From Marinobacter sp. DY40_1A1 (GTDB lineage Bacteria; Pseudomonadota; Gammaproteobacteria; Pseudomonadales; Oleiphilaceae), in contig NZ_VCHA01000001.1 in assembly GCF_016597815.1 (NCBI RefSeq), positions 124,001-188,000 on the forward strand: a stretch of 64,000 bases of DNA, in the 5' to 3' direction. Position 1 is the stretch's first letter, and every line of letters starts with the position of its first letter. The notes under the pieces were generated by a model. It was not told where the DNA came from, did not search any database, and saw nothing but the letters and a program-made list of their open reading frames with translations. Of this stretch, positions 44,807 through 54,478 are shown one piece after another. Both the position numbers and the translations under genes were made by a program.

Positions 44807-45454
44807 ATGAAAAAAATGAGCATCGATATCATTTCCGACATCGCTTGTCCCTGGTGTGCCATTGGCTATGCTCGCCTGGAGCGCGCCATGGGCCAGTTGG
44901 CACCAGAGTATGAGTTTGAGGTTCAGTGGCGCGCATTTGAATTGAACCCGGATAGCAGCGGAGATGGTGAGCCCATTTTGCCGGCGCTCGCCCGTAAGTA
45001 TGGGCGGAGCGAAGATGAGTTGCGCGCCACTCAGAACCAGATGATGACGGTCGCGAAGGATCTTGGCCTTAACTTTGAGAAGATTCAGGAACGCCTGGTT
45101 TGCAATACTTTTGATGCCCATCGGCTAGTGAAATGGGCGGGTGAGCAGGGACAGCACACGGGTATGAAGAAGGCACTGTTCGAAGCTTATTTTGGCAGGG
45201 CAGAGAATGTGACTGATCACGACGTTCTCCTCAAATGTGTTGAGGCACTTGGGCTGGACGTGACGGAAGCCAGGAAGGTGCTCGATTCAGAACAATACGC
45301 CCGAGTTGTGCGCGAGGAAGAAGCCAGGTATCAGAAGGCGGGTGTTTCAGCTGTGCCTGCGTACATTATCAATGGCCAATACCTTATCTCAGGCGCCCAA
45401 GAGCCAGACACTCTGGTGCAGGCGCTGCAGGAAATTGGCACCTCGACCGAGTGA
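44807..45454 (+). CDS. DsbA family oxidoreductase, FrnE-like
   Basis: A 215-residue cytoplasmic DsbA-fold protein. It has the active-site motif CPWC (Cys14, Cys17) with ACPWCAIG, the FrnE-typical FELNPD and DAHRLVKWAGEQGQ blocks, and the cis-Pro loop in SAVPAYIINGQYLISGAQ. No signal peptide, as expected for FrnE, which acts as a disulfide isomerase or reductase under oxidative stress (for example in Deinococcus). ATG is preceded by ACAGGACCCCGCT. It converges with a small membrane protein gene whose stop is 12 nt away. Confidence 0.9.
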   Translation: MKKMSIDIISDIACPWCAIGYARLERAMGQLAPEYEFEVQWRAFELNPDSSGDGEPILPALARKYGRSEDELRATQNQMMTVAKDLGLNFEKIQERLVCNTFDAHRLVKWAGEQGQHTGMKKALFEAYFGRAENVTDHDVLLKCVEALGLDVTEARKVLDSEQYARVVREEEARYQKAGVSAVPAYIINGQYLISGAQEPDTLVQALQEIGTSTE

Positions 45455-45466
45455 CGCAAAGCCCGC

Positions 45467-45808
45467 TCAGCGCGGGCCGCGGACCAGATAGCTCAGTGGG
45501 TGCAGTACCAGCCAGACCAGCAAGGCAACACCCAAGGCTGCGGCTATGAGTGCGAGCCAGTCAACAATTGAGGTCACGAAGCCCAGTTGCGAGTGTGTCA
45601 GCATCGGCAACCACCAAACCGCTGAAAGGCCTGCCAGCAATGCGACGATCATGGCAGGCTTACAATGGTGAGCTTTGGTTCGGTAGCTGCGTAATCTGGC
45701 AACTAACTGAACCGCTATCAGTACCGCCAGGATAATCAGTATTAGCGCCACAAAGGGTTGGATGGCGTGTGACAGAACAGCGAAAATGCCAGCAAGCGAA
45801 AATGACAT
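45467..45808 (-). CDS. Small membrane protein coupled to SQR
   Basis: A 113-residue membrane protein with three predicted helices (about 7-37, 50-72, 80-104) and charged loops; an RSYRTKAHHCKPAM stretch sits in the cytoplasm. I do not recognise a family. It begins 11 nt after the stop of the sulfide:quinone oxidoreductase gene with a good AAGGAG site, so it is translated with SQR. It may serve as membrane anchor or quinone-binding partner, which is an inference from position only. Confidence 0.7.
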   Translation of the reverse strand: MSFSLAGIFAVLSHAIQPFVALILIILAVLIAVQLVARLRSYRTKAHHCKPAMIVALLAGLSAVWWLPMLTHSQLGFVTSIVDWLALIAAALGVALLVWLVLHPLSYLVRGPR

Positions 45809-45819
45809 GATTGATCTCC

Positions 45820-47154
45820 TTAAACACGGCCTTCGAGCATGGCGTAGTAAGCTGGCTGCAGCAGGTAGTCTTTAAGCACCCAGGCTGACCAGGATTCTTC
45901 TTTCGGATCGATGAACGAGAAAGAAGGTAGAAATTCCATGTTGTTGTCGTAGCCAAACTCCACAAGCATCGCTTTGCCTATGTCGGTAATCAGCGGGCAT
46001 GAGGTATAGCCGTTATGGCGTGCGTTCAGCGGCTTTTCCTGCAGATACGCCACAATATTCGCCTCTACTACGGGTGCCTGTGCTTTAACGCTTGCCGCAG
46101 TTTTGTTGATCGGGGCGCCTATTACATCGCCTATGCCAAACACCTCCGGGTAGCGGTTGTGTTGCAGGGTGTGGATGTCGGTATCAAGCCACTCACCCTT
46201 AAAAGCACCTTCCTGGGCAATCAGGTCGCTGTCTTTCACGAAGTCAGGTGCGCTCATGGGTGGCACGACATGGATGAAGTCATAATCCCGCACCTCGGTA
46301 TCGCCATTCGGGGAAGTGAATTCAGCTTTTTTCGCCCCTGCGTCGATGGCCGTGAGGTGCTGTAAATGATGGCGGGTTATGTTTTCCTGATCGAAGCGTT
46401 GCTTCAGGAAATCGTTGATCCAGGGCTGGCTGAACATACCGCCGCCGCCGGTGAAGTAGTCCAGATCAAAACGCTCACGGGTGCTTTCCGCTTTGATTCG
46501 GGAAAGGGTCGTAAACGTCATCTTGATGGGAGCACCCGCGCATTTAATGGCAGTTTGGGGCGAGGTAAATATACCTTGGCCACCACCTTGTGCCAGCCAG
46601 GTATCAATAGCCTTGCGGGTACGGCCTGCGGCATCAAGGCTGGCGTAGACGCAGCCTATGCCATTTCTGCCAACTAGCTTGGGTGACATTCCATCTATCA
46701 ACTGGTAGTTGAGTTGCAATCCCGTTGCTACCACGAGTACGTCGTATTCCAGGGTACTGGAATCAGCAAGAGTTATGCGACGCAGATCAGCGTTGATGCC
46801 CGCCGCCTGCCCCTTTACCCAGTCGACTCCGGTGGGAAGAAACTGGGCATTAGGTTTTAGTGTTCGTTCGGCTTCCCAAACGCCAGACGCGACAAGCGTC
46901 CAGCCAGGCTGGTAGTTATGCAGGTCACTGGGTTCCACAACAGTGATAGTGGCACCGCTCAGGCGCCGGGAGAGGCGGTTGGCCATGCTCAAACCGGCGG
47001 CTCCGCTACCCAGGATGACAATGCGGGCCCGAGTTGAAATGGTGTTGGCGAATACGCTGGAGAGCGGTAAAAGACTCGCAGCACCAGCACCCAACCCTAG
47101 TTTGAGCAGTTGGCGGCGCCCAGGGCTTGGAGGGGGTAACTGAAGACGGGACAT
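45820..47154 (-). CDS. Sulfide:quinone oxidoreductase-type flavoprotein with Tat signal
   Basis: A 444-residue FAD protein. The N-terminus holds a Tat-like signal (Arg13-Arg14 in GRRQLLKLGLGAGAASLLPL), then a Rossmann FAD site (IVILGSGAAGLSMANRL) and FAD-contact blocks VVATGLQLNY and GIGDVIGAP. Three cysteines match the SQR catalytic set: Cys168 (GIGCVYAS), Cys205 (IKCAGAP) and Cys386 (TSCPLI). It should oxidise sulfide to polysulfide and reduce quinone at the membrane, here on the periplasmic side if the Tat signal is used. GGAGG before the ATG supports the start. The gene for a three-helix membrane protein follows 11 nt later. Confidence 0.86.
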   Translation of the reverse strand: MSRLQLPPPSPGRRQLLKLGLGAGAASLLPLSSVFANTISTRARIVILGSGAAGLSMANRLSRRLSGATITVVEPSDLHNYQPGWTLVASGVWEAERTLKPNAQFLPTGVDWVKGQAAGINADLRRITLADSSTLEYDVLVVATGLQLNYQLIDGMSPKLVGRNGIGCVYASLDAAGRTRKAIDTWLAQGGGQGIFTSPQTAIKCAGAPIKMTFTTLSRIKAESTRERFDLDYFTGGGGMFSQPWINDFLKQRFDQENITRHHLQHLTAIDAGAKKAEFTSPNGDTEVRDYDFIHVVPPMSAPDFVKDSDLIAQEGAFKGEWLDTDIHTLQHNRYPEVFGIGDVIGAPINKTAASVKAQAPVVEANIVAYLQEKPLNARHNGYTSCPLITDIGKAMLVEFGYDNNMEFLPSFSFIDPKEESWSAWVLKDYLLQPAYYAMLEGRV

Positions 47155-47264
47155 GGAAACCTCCAGCGATAGATTGTTGTCTTCTCAACCTATCACAAGG
47201 GGCTGGAACTAAACGCTCATCAGGCTGCGGCAAATTGTCTCATGGCATGAGCGGAGGTGAAGAG

Positions 47265-47284
47265 AGCAGAGCAGAGCAGAGCAG
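47265..47284. repeat. Pentanucleotide tandem repeat AGCAG x4
   Basis: Four exact copies of AGCAG in a row, 7 nt beyond the stop of the GGDEF-EAL gene and about 110 nt upstream of the SQR start codon. Copy number changes would not alter a protein but could alter spacing in the SQR 5' region. Confidence 0.75.
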
Positions 47285-47291
47285 GCGGCTT

Positions 47292-50200
47292 TCAGCCTGG
47301 CTTTAGGGTTTTCGTGAGGAAGTCTTCAAACGCTCTGACGGGCAGCGGGCGGGAGAAGAGATAACCCTGCCCGTAGTCACACCCAATTTCCAGCAACAGT
47401 TGGCGCTGCGCCTGGGTTTCGACGCCTTCTGCGATGACGTTCAGGCCGAGCCTGTGAGCCATAATGACTATGGCCTCTGAAAGCACCAGATCATTTTGAT
47501 CCGTTTCAAGGTTTTGAATAAAAGACTGATCAATCTTGAGGTAATCGATGTCAAACCGCTTCAGGTAGGACAGCGCAGAGTAGCCAACGCCAAAGTCATC
47601 GATGGCCACTTGTATCCCTGCATCCCGGAAGCGGAGTAGCTTTTCTTTAACGTCATCACTGGCATTCAGTAGCAGGCCTTCGGTGATTTCCATGCTCAGG
47701 TGTTTTGCATCCAGCTCGAGTGTTTTCAGGTAATCCAGCCAGTCTGAGATGTTCAGGGCGTTACTTTGAAACTGTATCGGTGACATGTTCACGGACACCT
47801 GAATACCGGTACCGAACAAATCACACCAGCGCTTTGCCTGGAAGCCAGCTTCCCGAAATACCCAGTCGCCGATCCCGACGATTAATCCGGTCTCTTCCGC
47901 CAATGGGATAAACTCGGCCGGGCTAATCATTCCGTGTTTCGGGTGATTCCAGCGAATCAGAGCTTCTGCCCTGCTGGCCTTGCCCGTTGCGAGATCAACG
48001 ATGGGCTGGAAATGAAGTTCGAACTGCCCGTTTTCGACAGCCGAGCGCATGTCATTGATTAGCAACAGCCGCTTTCGAGCTTCATCGTGCAGGGACTGTG
48101 TGAAATAACTCAGGCGGTTTCGCCCTGATGTTTTCGAAGCATACATGGCCTGATCGGCGTTACTGATTAGCTGATCAACATTTGAAGCGTCGTCGGGGCA
48201 AAAGGTAATGCCAATGCTGGCCTGGACATAGATGGACTCTCCATTGAAGGTGTATGGCTCCGCCAGCGCACTGATGATTTGCTCGGCCACTTTTTCGCCA
48301 TCGGTCGTGTTTGTGAGCCGGGGAAGGATAACAGTGAACTCGTCGCCGCCCATGCGGGCCACGGTATCTGAGTCTCTCACACAATCGCTGATACGCCCTG
48401 CGGCTTTTATCAGCAGTTGGTCGCCCACCGGGTGTCCCAGGGAATCATTAACATCTTTGAAACGGTCAAGATCAATAAACAATAATGCCAGCAGTGAACC
48501 GTGGCTTAGAGAGGCCCGGATTTCCTGTTCCAGTCGATCCTGAAACATGTAGCGGTTGGGCAGGTTGGTCAGGAAGTCGTAGTTTGCCTGGCGCCAAACC
48601 AGTTCGTCGGTGCGAACCTTGTCGGTTATATCAGAACCCATAATGACATGACGCTGGATATCACCTTTGTCATTGTGAATCACACTTACAGTGAGCCACG
48701 AGGGAAAGGCTTCGCCGTTTTTACGACGATTCCAGACCTCACCCTGCCAAAAGCCTTTCAGGGCGACATTTTCCCATATGGTCTGGTAGAAATCGGCGCT
48801 GTGACGACCGGAATGAAGAACAGATGTGTCTCTACCTCGAAGGTCGTCAAAGGTGTAACCGGTTATCCGGGTAAACGCGGGGTTGAGTGCCGTAATCCTG
48901 TTGCTGGCATCGGTAACCAGTAGAGCTTCTGCCGTGTTTTTGTAGATGGATGAGGCAAGGTGGAGTTCTTCTTCTGCATGAAACCTCTCGATGGCAATAC
49001 TGACCAGATTTGCCGCCCTCTCAATCAGTACAATTTCCTGTTCATCAGGGGTGCTCGGTTGAGTGCGATAAATGGCAAAAGTGCCTAAGACCTTGCCTGA
49101 TGACGAATGAATGGGCTCCGACCAGCAGGATTCCAGCCCAGCTGAGGCCGCCAGATCTTTAAAGTTTGCCCAGTAAGGGTGGGAGGCGATGTTTTCGACA
49201 ACAACGCGCTCTCCCGTATAGGCTGCGGTTCCGCAGGACCCAACGCCCATGCCGATCTCAACGCCACTGATAGCCTTGGAGAAAAAGCCCGGCAAGCTCG
49301 GGGCAGAGCCACTCAGGAGGTGTTTTCCTTCGTCGTCCATGAGAAGAATCGAGCACATGGAATTGGAGAGAATGGATTCGGCTGATGCAATAACCTGCGC
49401 CAGAATTTCTTCCAAAGAGCCGCCTTTGGCAACCAGTTCCGGGGTTTCCTGCCGCATTTGTTCGCGGCGCTCTGCCATCTTCCGGGATGTGATGTCTTCG
49501 ATGAGCGACACCACGTATGCAAAGCTGTGGTCAGTATTTCGAATAGCGCGCAAGGAAAGATGAGTGTCGATGGAGTTACCGGATTTATGGATAAACCGTC
49601 TTTCAACCGATCGCTCATCCACTGTGCCGTCAATCAGTTGCTGATACTGAGCCTGGCCAATTTCCAGGTCTTCAGGATGAATCAGGTCAGTCCACTTTGC
49701 CGTCAGAAGCTCCTGTTCTGTATAGCCGAGCATGTCACACAGCGCCTGATTTACTTCTATCCAGCCTCTATCCGGGCTGGTAGTCGCCATCCCGAACATT
49801 GAACGTTCGAAATATGCCCGGAAATGTTGTTCACTGATACGGAGCGCTTCCACCGCATCGCGGCGCTGCCTTTCCCGATCAAGGTTGCCGAGAGCGAAGG
49901 TGATGTCGCGGGCAAGTTCGTTGAATAGATCAGTGATTTCGTCGTCAAAAAAGTCTTTTGCAAGGTGATAAACCGTAAACACTGCAAAAGGTTTTTCATT
50001 CCTCTGGATGGGGAAGCTGCCGCTGCTACCCCAGCGATGATGGCCTGAATGTTCGAGCGAGAATGCTGATCCCGGGTTGTTCGCCCAGTCATTGGTTACT
50101 ACGGAGTGATTGTTGCAATAAGCGGCTGCTGAAGGGTCGGGGGGGCTGATGTGCCTGGTTGTACTGAAGTGTTCAAACTCTCCGGATAATCCGTTTCGGC

Positions 50201-50593
50201 ACCATAGCTTTCTACCGGGACAATGCGCTTTGATTCCGGATCATAAACCCCAATCCAGGCCATGCTTATGCCGGCGAAATCGACAGCCGATCTGCAGGCG
50301 AGCGGGAACAGCTCTTCCTCGCCACCCATTCGATTGATGGCCTGGTTCATTTCACTCAGAGCCCGGTATAAACCAGTCAGTCTGTAAATGTGCGCATTCT
50401 CCGATGCGCCCACGGTCACATTGCTTGTGTCCGGGCGTGTGTTTTCTGGATTGGCCTCGTTATCCGGTGGTGTAGTCAAAGGGCTACTCGCTGTGGCCAG
50501 GACTTGATCATTAGTCGTTTCAAGAGTGTTCAGTCTTTTTGTGCAAAGTTCAAGATAATTGCAGGGTAAATTATTATTGTATTTTGGCAGCAC
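47292..50593 (-). pseudogene. GAF-PAS-GAF-PAS-GGDEF-EAL protein with a frameshift, probably in a G7/C7 tract
   Basis: Two frames together encode a signalling protein of about 1100 residues. The upstream piece (50593 down to the TAG at 50099) carries a variable N-terminus and the start of a GAF domain (LYRALSEMNQAINR, then ACRSAVDFAGISMAWIGVY). The downstream frame, open back to about 50145, continues the same GAF domain (VVTNDW, then FAVFTVYHLAKDFFDDEI) and then has PAS, GAF, PAS, an intact GGDEF (I-site RDSD then MGGDEF) and an intact EAL (EALIRW, DDFGVGYSALSYL). Adding one G to the G7 run at 50139-50145 joins both frames without a stop; adding a base near 50116-50119 also would. The gene could be broken, phase-variable, or mis-sequenced. 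Start is unsure: GTG 50593 is the furthest. Confidence 0.85.
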
Positions 50594-50666
50594 GCAAGAG
50601 CGTGCTGCAGATTCTCGCTGAGTGGTGCAATAATCGAGACATCAGACAGATAAAGGCGGCTACCCC

Positions 50667-51881
50667 ATGACAGATACAAGGCAGATTGCCGGTCTCGCAC
50701 CGGATCGACTTCTCAATATTGAGCGCCACCTCGACCGCCGCTATATCCAGCCCGGCAAGTTGCCAGGGGCGCTGACACTGGTAGCCCGAAGGGGAGAGGT
50801 GGCCTATGTAAAGCCCCAGGGGCTGATGGATGTGGAGCGTAACAAGCCAGTCTGTCGGGATACTATTTTCCGCATTTACTCCATGACCAAGCCGATTACG
50901 TCTATCGCCATGATGCAGCTTTATGAGCAAGGGCGATTTTTGCTGGACGATCCAGTGCACAAGTACATTCCAGCCTGGAAGAATCGGCGAGTTTATAAAA
51001 GCGGCGTCTATCCTCATTTTTTGACTGTGCCCGCAACCAGCACCATGACGATTCGCGATCTTTTTACCCATATGTCTGGCCTGACTTACGGGTTTATGAA
51101 TCGCACTAACGTGGATGCCGCCTATCGCGAGCTGGGGCTTGATGGCAGTCGGGATCTGACAATGGAAGCCCTGGTCAATCAACTGGCAGAACTCCCTCTT
51201 GAATTCTCGCCGGGCACTGCCTGGAACTATTCCGTCAGCACCGATGTGCTGGGCTATCTGGTGCAGTTGCTGGCGGATCAGCCTTTTGATGAGTACCTGC
51301 GCGAGAATGTTCTTGATCCCTTGGACATGCCCGATACGGGCTTTCACGTGCGTGACAATCAGCTTGATCGATTTGCTGCCTGCTACCAGTTCCAGCCAGG
51401 TGACCAACTCAAACTGCAGGACGATCCGGAAACATCGCCTTTCAGGCGTGAGGGACGGCTTCTGTCTGGCGGTGGTGGGCTGGTTTCCACCATTGATGAT
51501 TATTTCCATTTTGCCCAAGCCCTTTGTCAGGGTGGGGAGTTCCGGGGGCGGCGGATTATTGGTCGCAAAACCCTGGAGTTCATGCGCAGCAACCACCTGC
51601 CGGGCAATCAGGACCTGCCAAGCTTTGCCGTCGGCTCGTTCAGCGAAGCACCTTATGCCGGAACGGGTTTTGGTCTTGGCTTTTCGGTAAAAACCGATGT
51701 CGCAAAGTCCCATGCAAACGGATCGGTCGGCGAATTCGGCTGGGGTGGATTGGCGAGCACCAGCTTTTTTGTAGACCCGGTTGAAGAGTTGGTGATGATT
51801 TTCATGACGCAACTGATCCCCTCATCGACCTACCCAATCCGGCAGGAGTTGCGGGCGATGGTAAATGGAGCGCTGGTATGA
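50667..51881 (+). CDS. Serine hydrolase, class C beta-lactamase family
   Basis: A 404-residue protein of the beta-lactamase/family VIII esterase group. Active-site Ser72 lies in YSMTK (SxxK at 72-75), the Tyr motif is [13 protein letters not shown], and the third KTG-like box is replaced by [11 protein letters not shown], as in EstB-type esterases. There is no signal peptide, so it acts in the cytoplasm or near the inner membrane. It probably hydrolyses esters or amides rather than antibiotics. The ATG follows AAAGGCGG. The redoxin gene overlaps its end by 4 nt (ATGA), so the two are co-translated. It is divergent from the frameshifted GGDEF-EAL gene over 73 nt. Confidence 0.88.
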   Translation: MTDTRQIAGLAPDRLLNIERHLDRRYIQPGKLPGALTLVARRGEVAYVKPQGLMDVERNKPVCRDTIFRIYSMTKPITSIAMMQLYEQGRFLLDDPVHKYIPAWKNRRVYKSGVYPHFLTVPATSTMTIRDLFTHMSGLTYGFMNRTNVDAAYRELGLDGSRDLTMEALVNQLAELPLEFSPGTAWNYSVSTDVLGYLVQLLADQPFDEYLRENVLDPLDMPDTGFHVRDNQLDRFAACYQFQPGDQLKLQDDPETSPFRREGRLLSGGGGLVSTIDDYFHFAQALCQGGEFRGRRIIGRKTLEFMRSNHLPGNQDLPSFAVGSFSEAPYAGTGFGLGFSVKTDVAKSHANGSVGEFGWGGLASTSFFVDPVEELVMIFMTQLIPSSTYPIRQELRAMVNGALV

Positions 51882-52345
51882 TTAGCAGAGGAGTCAAGGC
51901 CCCGGAATTAACCGTGGCCGGCTGGCTGAATACAGACGAACCCTTGCAGCTGGAAAAATTGCGGGGGCAGGTGGTTGTGCTGCATGCGTTCCAGATGCTG
52001 TGCCCGGGCTGTGTGACCCACGGCCTGCCACAAGCCGCCGCGATTCATGAACTGTATCGCAGTGATGAAGTACAGGTGATTGGCCTGCATTCAGTGTTCG
52101 AGCATCACCATGTGATGACGCCCGATGCGCTCAAGGTGTTTGTTCACGAGTATCGACTGAAATTTCCCATAGCCATTGATTTGCCGTCAGACTCGGGGCC
52201 TGTTCCTGTGATGATGCAAAAGCTCAACCTGCAGGGCACACCGTCGCTGGTGTTGATTGATAAGGACGGCACTATCCGCTTTACTCAGCTGGGACGGGTA
52301 AATGATATGCAGGTGGGTAATATGATTGGGCGGCTGTTGGCATAA
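51878..52345 (+). CDS. Thioredoxin-fold redoxin (AhpC/TSA-like)
   Basis: A 155-residue thioredoxin-like protein. [21 protein letters not shown] holds a CPGC pair (about residues 45-48) instead of the classic peroxidatic Cys, which suggests a thiol oxidoreductase or TlpA-like role. The rest follows the fold: [34 protein letters not shown] and the cis-Pro loop [12 protein letters not shown]. It begins inside the end of the serine hydrolase gene (4-nt overlap). No signal peptide. Reaction partner unknown; coupling to an esterase hints at thioester or thiol chemistry, an inference only. Confidence 0.85.
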   Translation: MISRGVKAPELTVAGWLNTDEPLQLEKLRGQVVVLHAFQMLCPGCVTHGLPQAAAIHELYRSDEVQVIGLHSVFEHHHVMTPDALKVFVHEYRLKFPIAIDLPSDSGPVPVMMQKLNLQGTPSLVLIDKDGTIRFTQLGRVNDMQVGNMIGRLLA

Positions 52346-52374
52346 GAGTGGTCGCAGTGAACCATGGAGATGGT

Positions 52375-53547
52375 ATGAAAGCTGGTGTAAATGCTGTGAT
52401 CAAAACAGAAAAGCTGCCCATCAAATTGTGGCTTGATGAAGGCCAGATGGAGGAGGGTGCGCTGGAACAGGCACGCAACCTTGCCAACCTGCCTTTTGCC
52501 TTCAGTCATATTGCCATTATGCCCGACACTCACCAAGGGTATGGCATGCCGATTGGTGCCGTTCTTGCCACTTAGGGCGCCATCATACCCAACGCTGTTG
52601 GTGTCGATATCGGCTGTGGTATGTGCGCTTTACGAACCAGCCTGACAGATATCGCAACAGACGACCTGAAAGAGGTCATCAAAATCATCCGCGATACCGT
52701 ACCCGTGGGCTTCAATCATCACACTGAGCGCCAAGACGAAGCCTGGATGCCCGAGAGAAAGGGCGAGCTTCCCATTGTCGCACAAGAGTACGAAAGCGCC
52801 TTGTATCAGATTGGCACTCTGGGAAGCGGCAACCACTTCATAGAAATACAGAAGGGATCGGATGGCTATATCTGGATTATGGTCCACTCCGGCTCTCGCA
52901 ACCTCGGTTTCACAGTCGCCAATCATTACGACGATGTGGCGCAGCGCCTGAATCGGGACGCTGGCGAGGATGTATCCCGGGGCTTGGCCTTCCTCCCGGA
53001 ATCATCAGAGTATTTTGATCTGTATTGGCGCGAAATGAACTACTGCCTTGAATTTGCGCTTGCCAACAGAAAACTCATGATGGAGCGGGTCGAGGCAGCT
53101 TTCATGGAGGTTCTGCCCGAGGTGGAGTTTGCCGATTTCATCAACAAGCCCCATAACTTCGCTTCTGAAGAAGAACACTTTGGTGAGACAGTTATCGTGC
53201 ACCGCAAAGGTGCGACACGGGCCCGAAAAGGCGAGTGGGGCATGATTCCGGGATCGCAGGGCACCCGTTCGTTTCTGGTAAAAGGCAAAGGGGAGCCAAT
53301 GTCCTTCGAATCCTGCTCCCATGGCGCTGGCAGAATCATGAGTCGGTCACAAGCCCGCAAAACGCTTGATCTGAAAGAGGAAGTAAAGGCCCTCAAGGAT
53401 CGCGGGATCTTGCATGCTATTCGCAATCGTAAAGATCTGGATGAGGCGCCTGGTTCATATAAGGATATTGATGAAGTGATGAGAAATCAGACCGGCCTTG
53501 TTGAAGTGCAAATCGAACTGCGCCCATTGGCGGTCGTCAAAGGTTAG
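52375..53547 (+). pseudogene. rtcB: RtcB-type RNA ligase interrupted by in-frame TAG
   Basis: One frame encodes a 390-codon RtcB, split by TAG at 52573-52575 (codon 67). Before it comes LPIKLWLDEGQMEEGALEQA and IAIMPDTHQGYGMPIGAVLAT (His and Asp of the first metal site). After it the frame goes straight on with GAIIPNAVGVDIGCGM (the catalytic Cys), then GTLGSGNHFIEI, MVHSGSRNLG, RKGATRARKGEWGMIPGSQGT and SCSHGAGRIMSRSQA, whose His accepts GMP. So every active-site residue exists, but only readthrough of the TAG would make a full ligase. RtcB joins 2',3'-cyclic phosphate and 5'-OH RNA ends. ATG 52375 has GGAG 5 nt upstream; GTG 52348 is the alternative. In most RtcB proteins the broken position is a Lys or similar; AAG, GAG or CAG is one change from TAG. 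Gene otherwise intact, so the lesion is recent, or an error. Confidence 0.9.
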
Positions 53548-53667
53548 CTCCCCTTTTCAGCAGCACCTGACTGGTCATGGATAATACCGACGCGACATTT
53601 ACCTCCGTCTGCTATATTGAAGTAACTGGCTCTTGTTAATTAAGTTACTGAAAATTGGGAGATTAAG

Positions 53668-54402
53668 ATGGATCGACTAAAAGGTAAGGTCGCTATTGTT
53701 ACTGGTGCAGCCCAAGGAATGGGAGCGTCCCACGCCCGTGTTTTTATAAGAGAGGGCGCAAGAGTTGTTTTGACCGATTTGAATGAAGACAAGGGGCAGG
53801 CCCTCGCATCGGAACTGGGCAAAAATGCTCTGTTCGTGAAGCAGAATGTAACCAGCGAGTCGGATTGGGCAGAGGTTGTCAGAGCAACCGAGGAACACTT
53901 TGGACCAGTTGATATCCTGGTGAATAATGCCGGCATAACAATGGCGAAATCCCTTTTGGATACATCTCTGGAAGATTACCGCCGCATTCTGGATATTAAC
54001 CAGGTATCTGTGTTCTTGGGGATGAAAATGGTTGTTCCCTCAATGCAAAAGGCAGGCGGTGGCTCTATCGTCAATGTGTCTTCAATAAATGGTTTGGTGG
54101 GCGGAGCCATTGGTTATACGGATTCCAAGTTTGCTGTCCGTGGTATGACTAAAGCTGCTGCCCTGGAGTGCGCATCCTTTGGAATCAGAGTGAATTCTGT
54201 GCACCCGGGCGTAATTGAAACTCCGATGATTATGCAGGGCGATACAAAAGCGGCTGTTGAAGAATTTGCGAAGTCTATTCCCTTAAAACGCTTGGCCAAG
54301 TCTGAAGAAGTCTCAAGCCTGGTACTGTATTTGGCATCAGATGAGTCAAGCTACTCCACAGGCTCTGAGTTTGTAGTGGATGGCGGGGTAACCGCTCAGT
54401 AA
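53668..54402 (+). CDS. SDR family oxidoreductase
   Basis: A 244-residue classical short-chain dehydrogenase. TGAAQGMG (12-19) binds NAD(P); NNAG lies at 86-89; the catalytic set is Ser138/Ser139, Tyr150 and Lys154 (YTDSK). Asp37 after strand 2 (LTDLNEDK) favours NAD over NADP. The closest patterns I know are 3-alpha/20-beta-hydroxysteroid-dehydrogenase-like SDRs. It is intact, unlike the SDR remnant at 39 kb. GGGAGA 5-10 nt before the ATG supports the start. The baeRF gene follows 76 nt later on the same strand. Confidence 0.92.
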   Translation: MDRLKGKVAIVTGAAQGMGASHARVFIREGARVVLTDLNEDKGQALASELGKNALFVKQNVTSESDWAEVVRATEEHFGPVDILVNNAGITMAKSLLDTSLEDYRRILDINQVSVFLGMKMVVPSMQKAGGGSIVNVSSINGLVGGAIGYTDSKFAVRGMTKAAALECASFGIRVNSVHPGVIETPMIMQGDTKAAVEEFAKSIPLKRLAKSEEVSSLVLYLASDESSYSTGSEFVVDGGVTAQ

Positions 54403-54478
54403 AGATCCGAATGGATTGTTCGAACTGGTACGGGCGACCCCGCCCGGCCAGCGTTTTGAACTTGCAGGAGGTTTTTAT

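Noticed and set aside
50574-51812. Minus-strand frame of 412 codons opposite the serine hydrolase
   Set aside because: Antisense to a well-supported gene, and its residues show no domain or plausible start.
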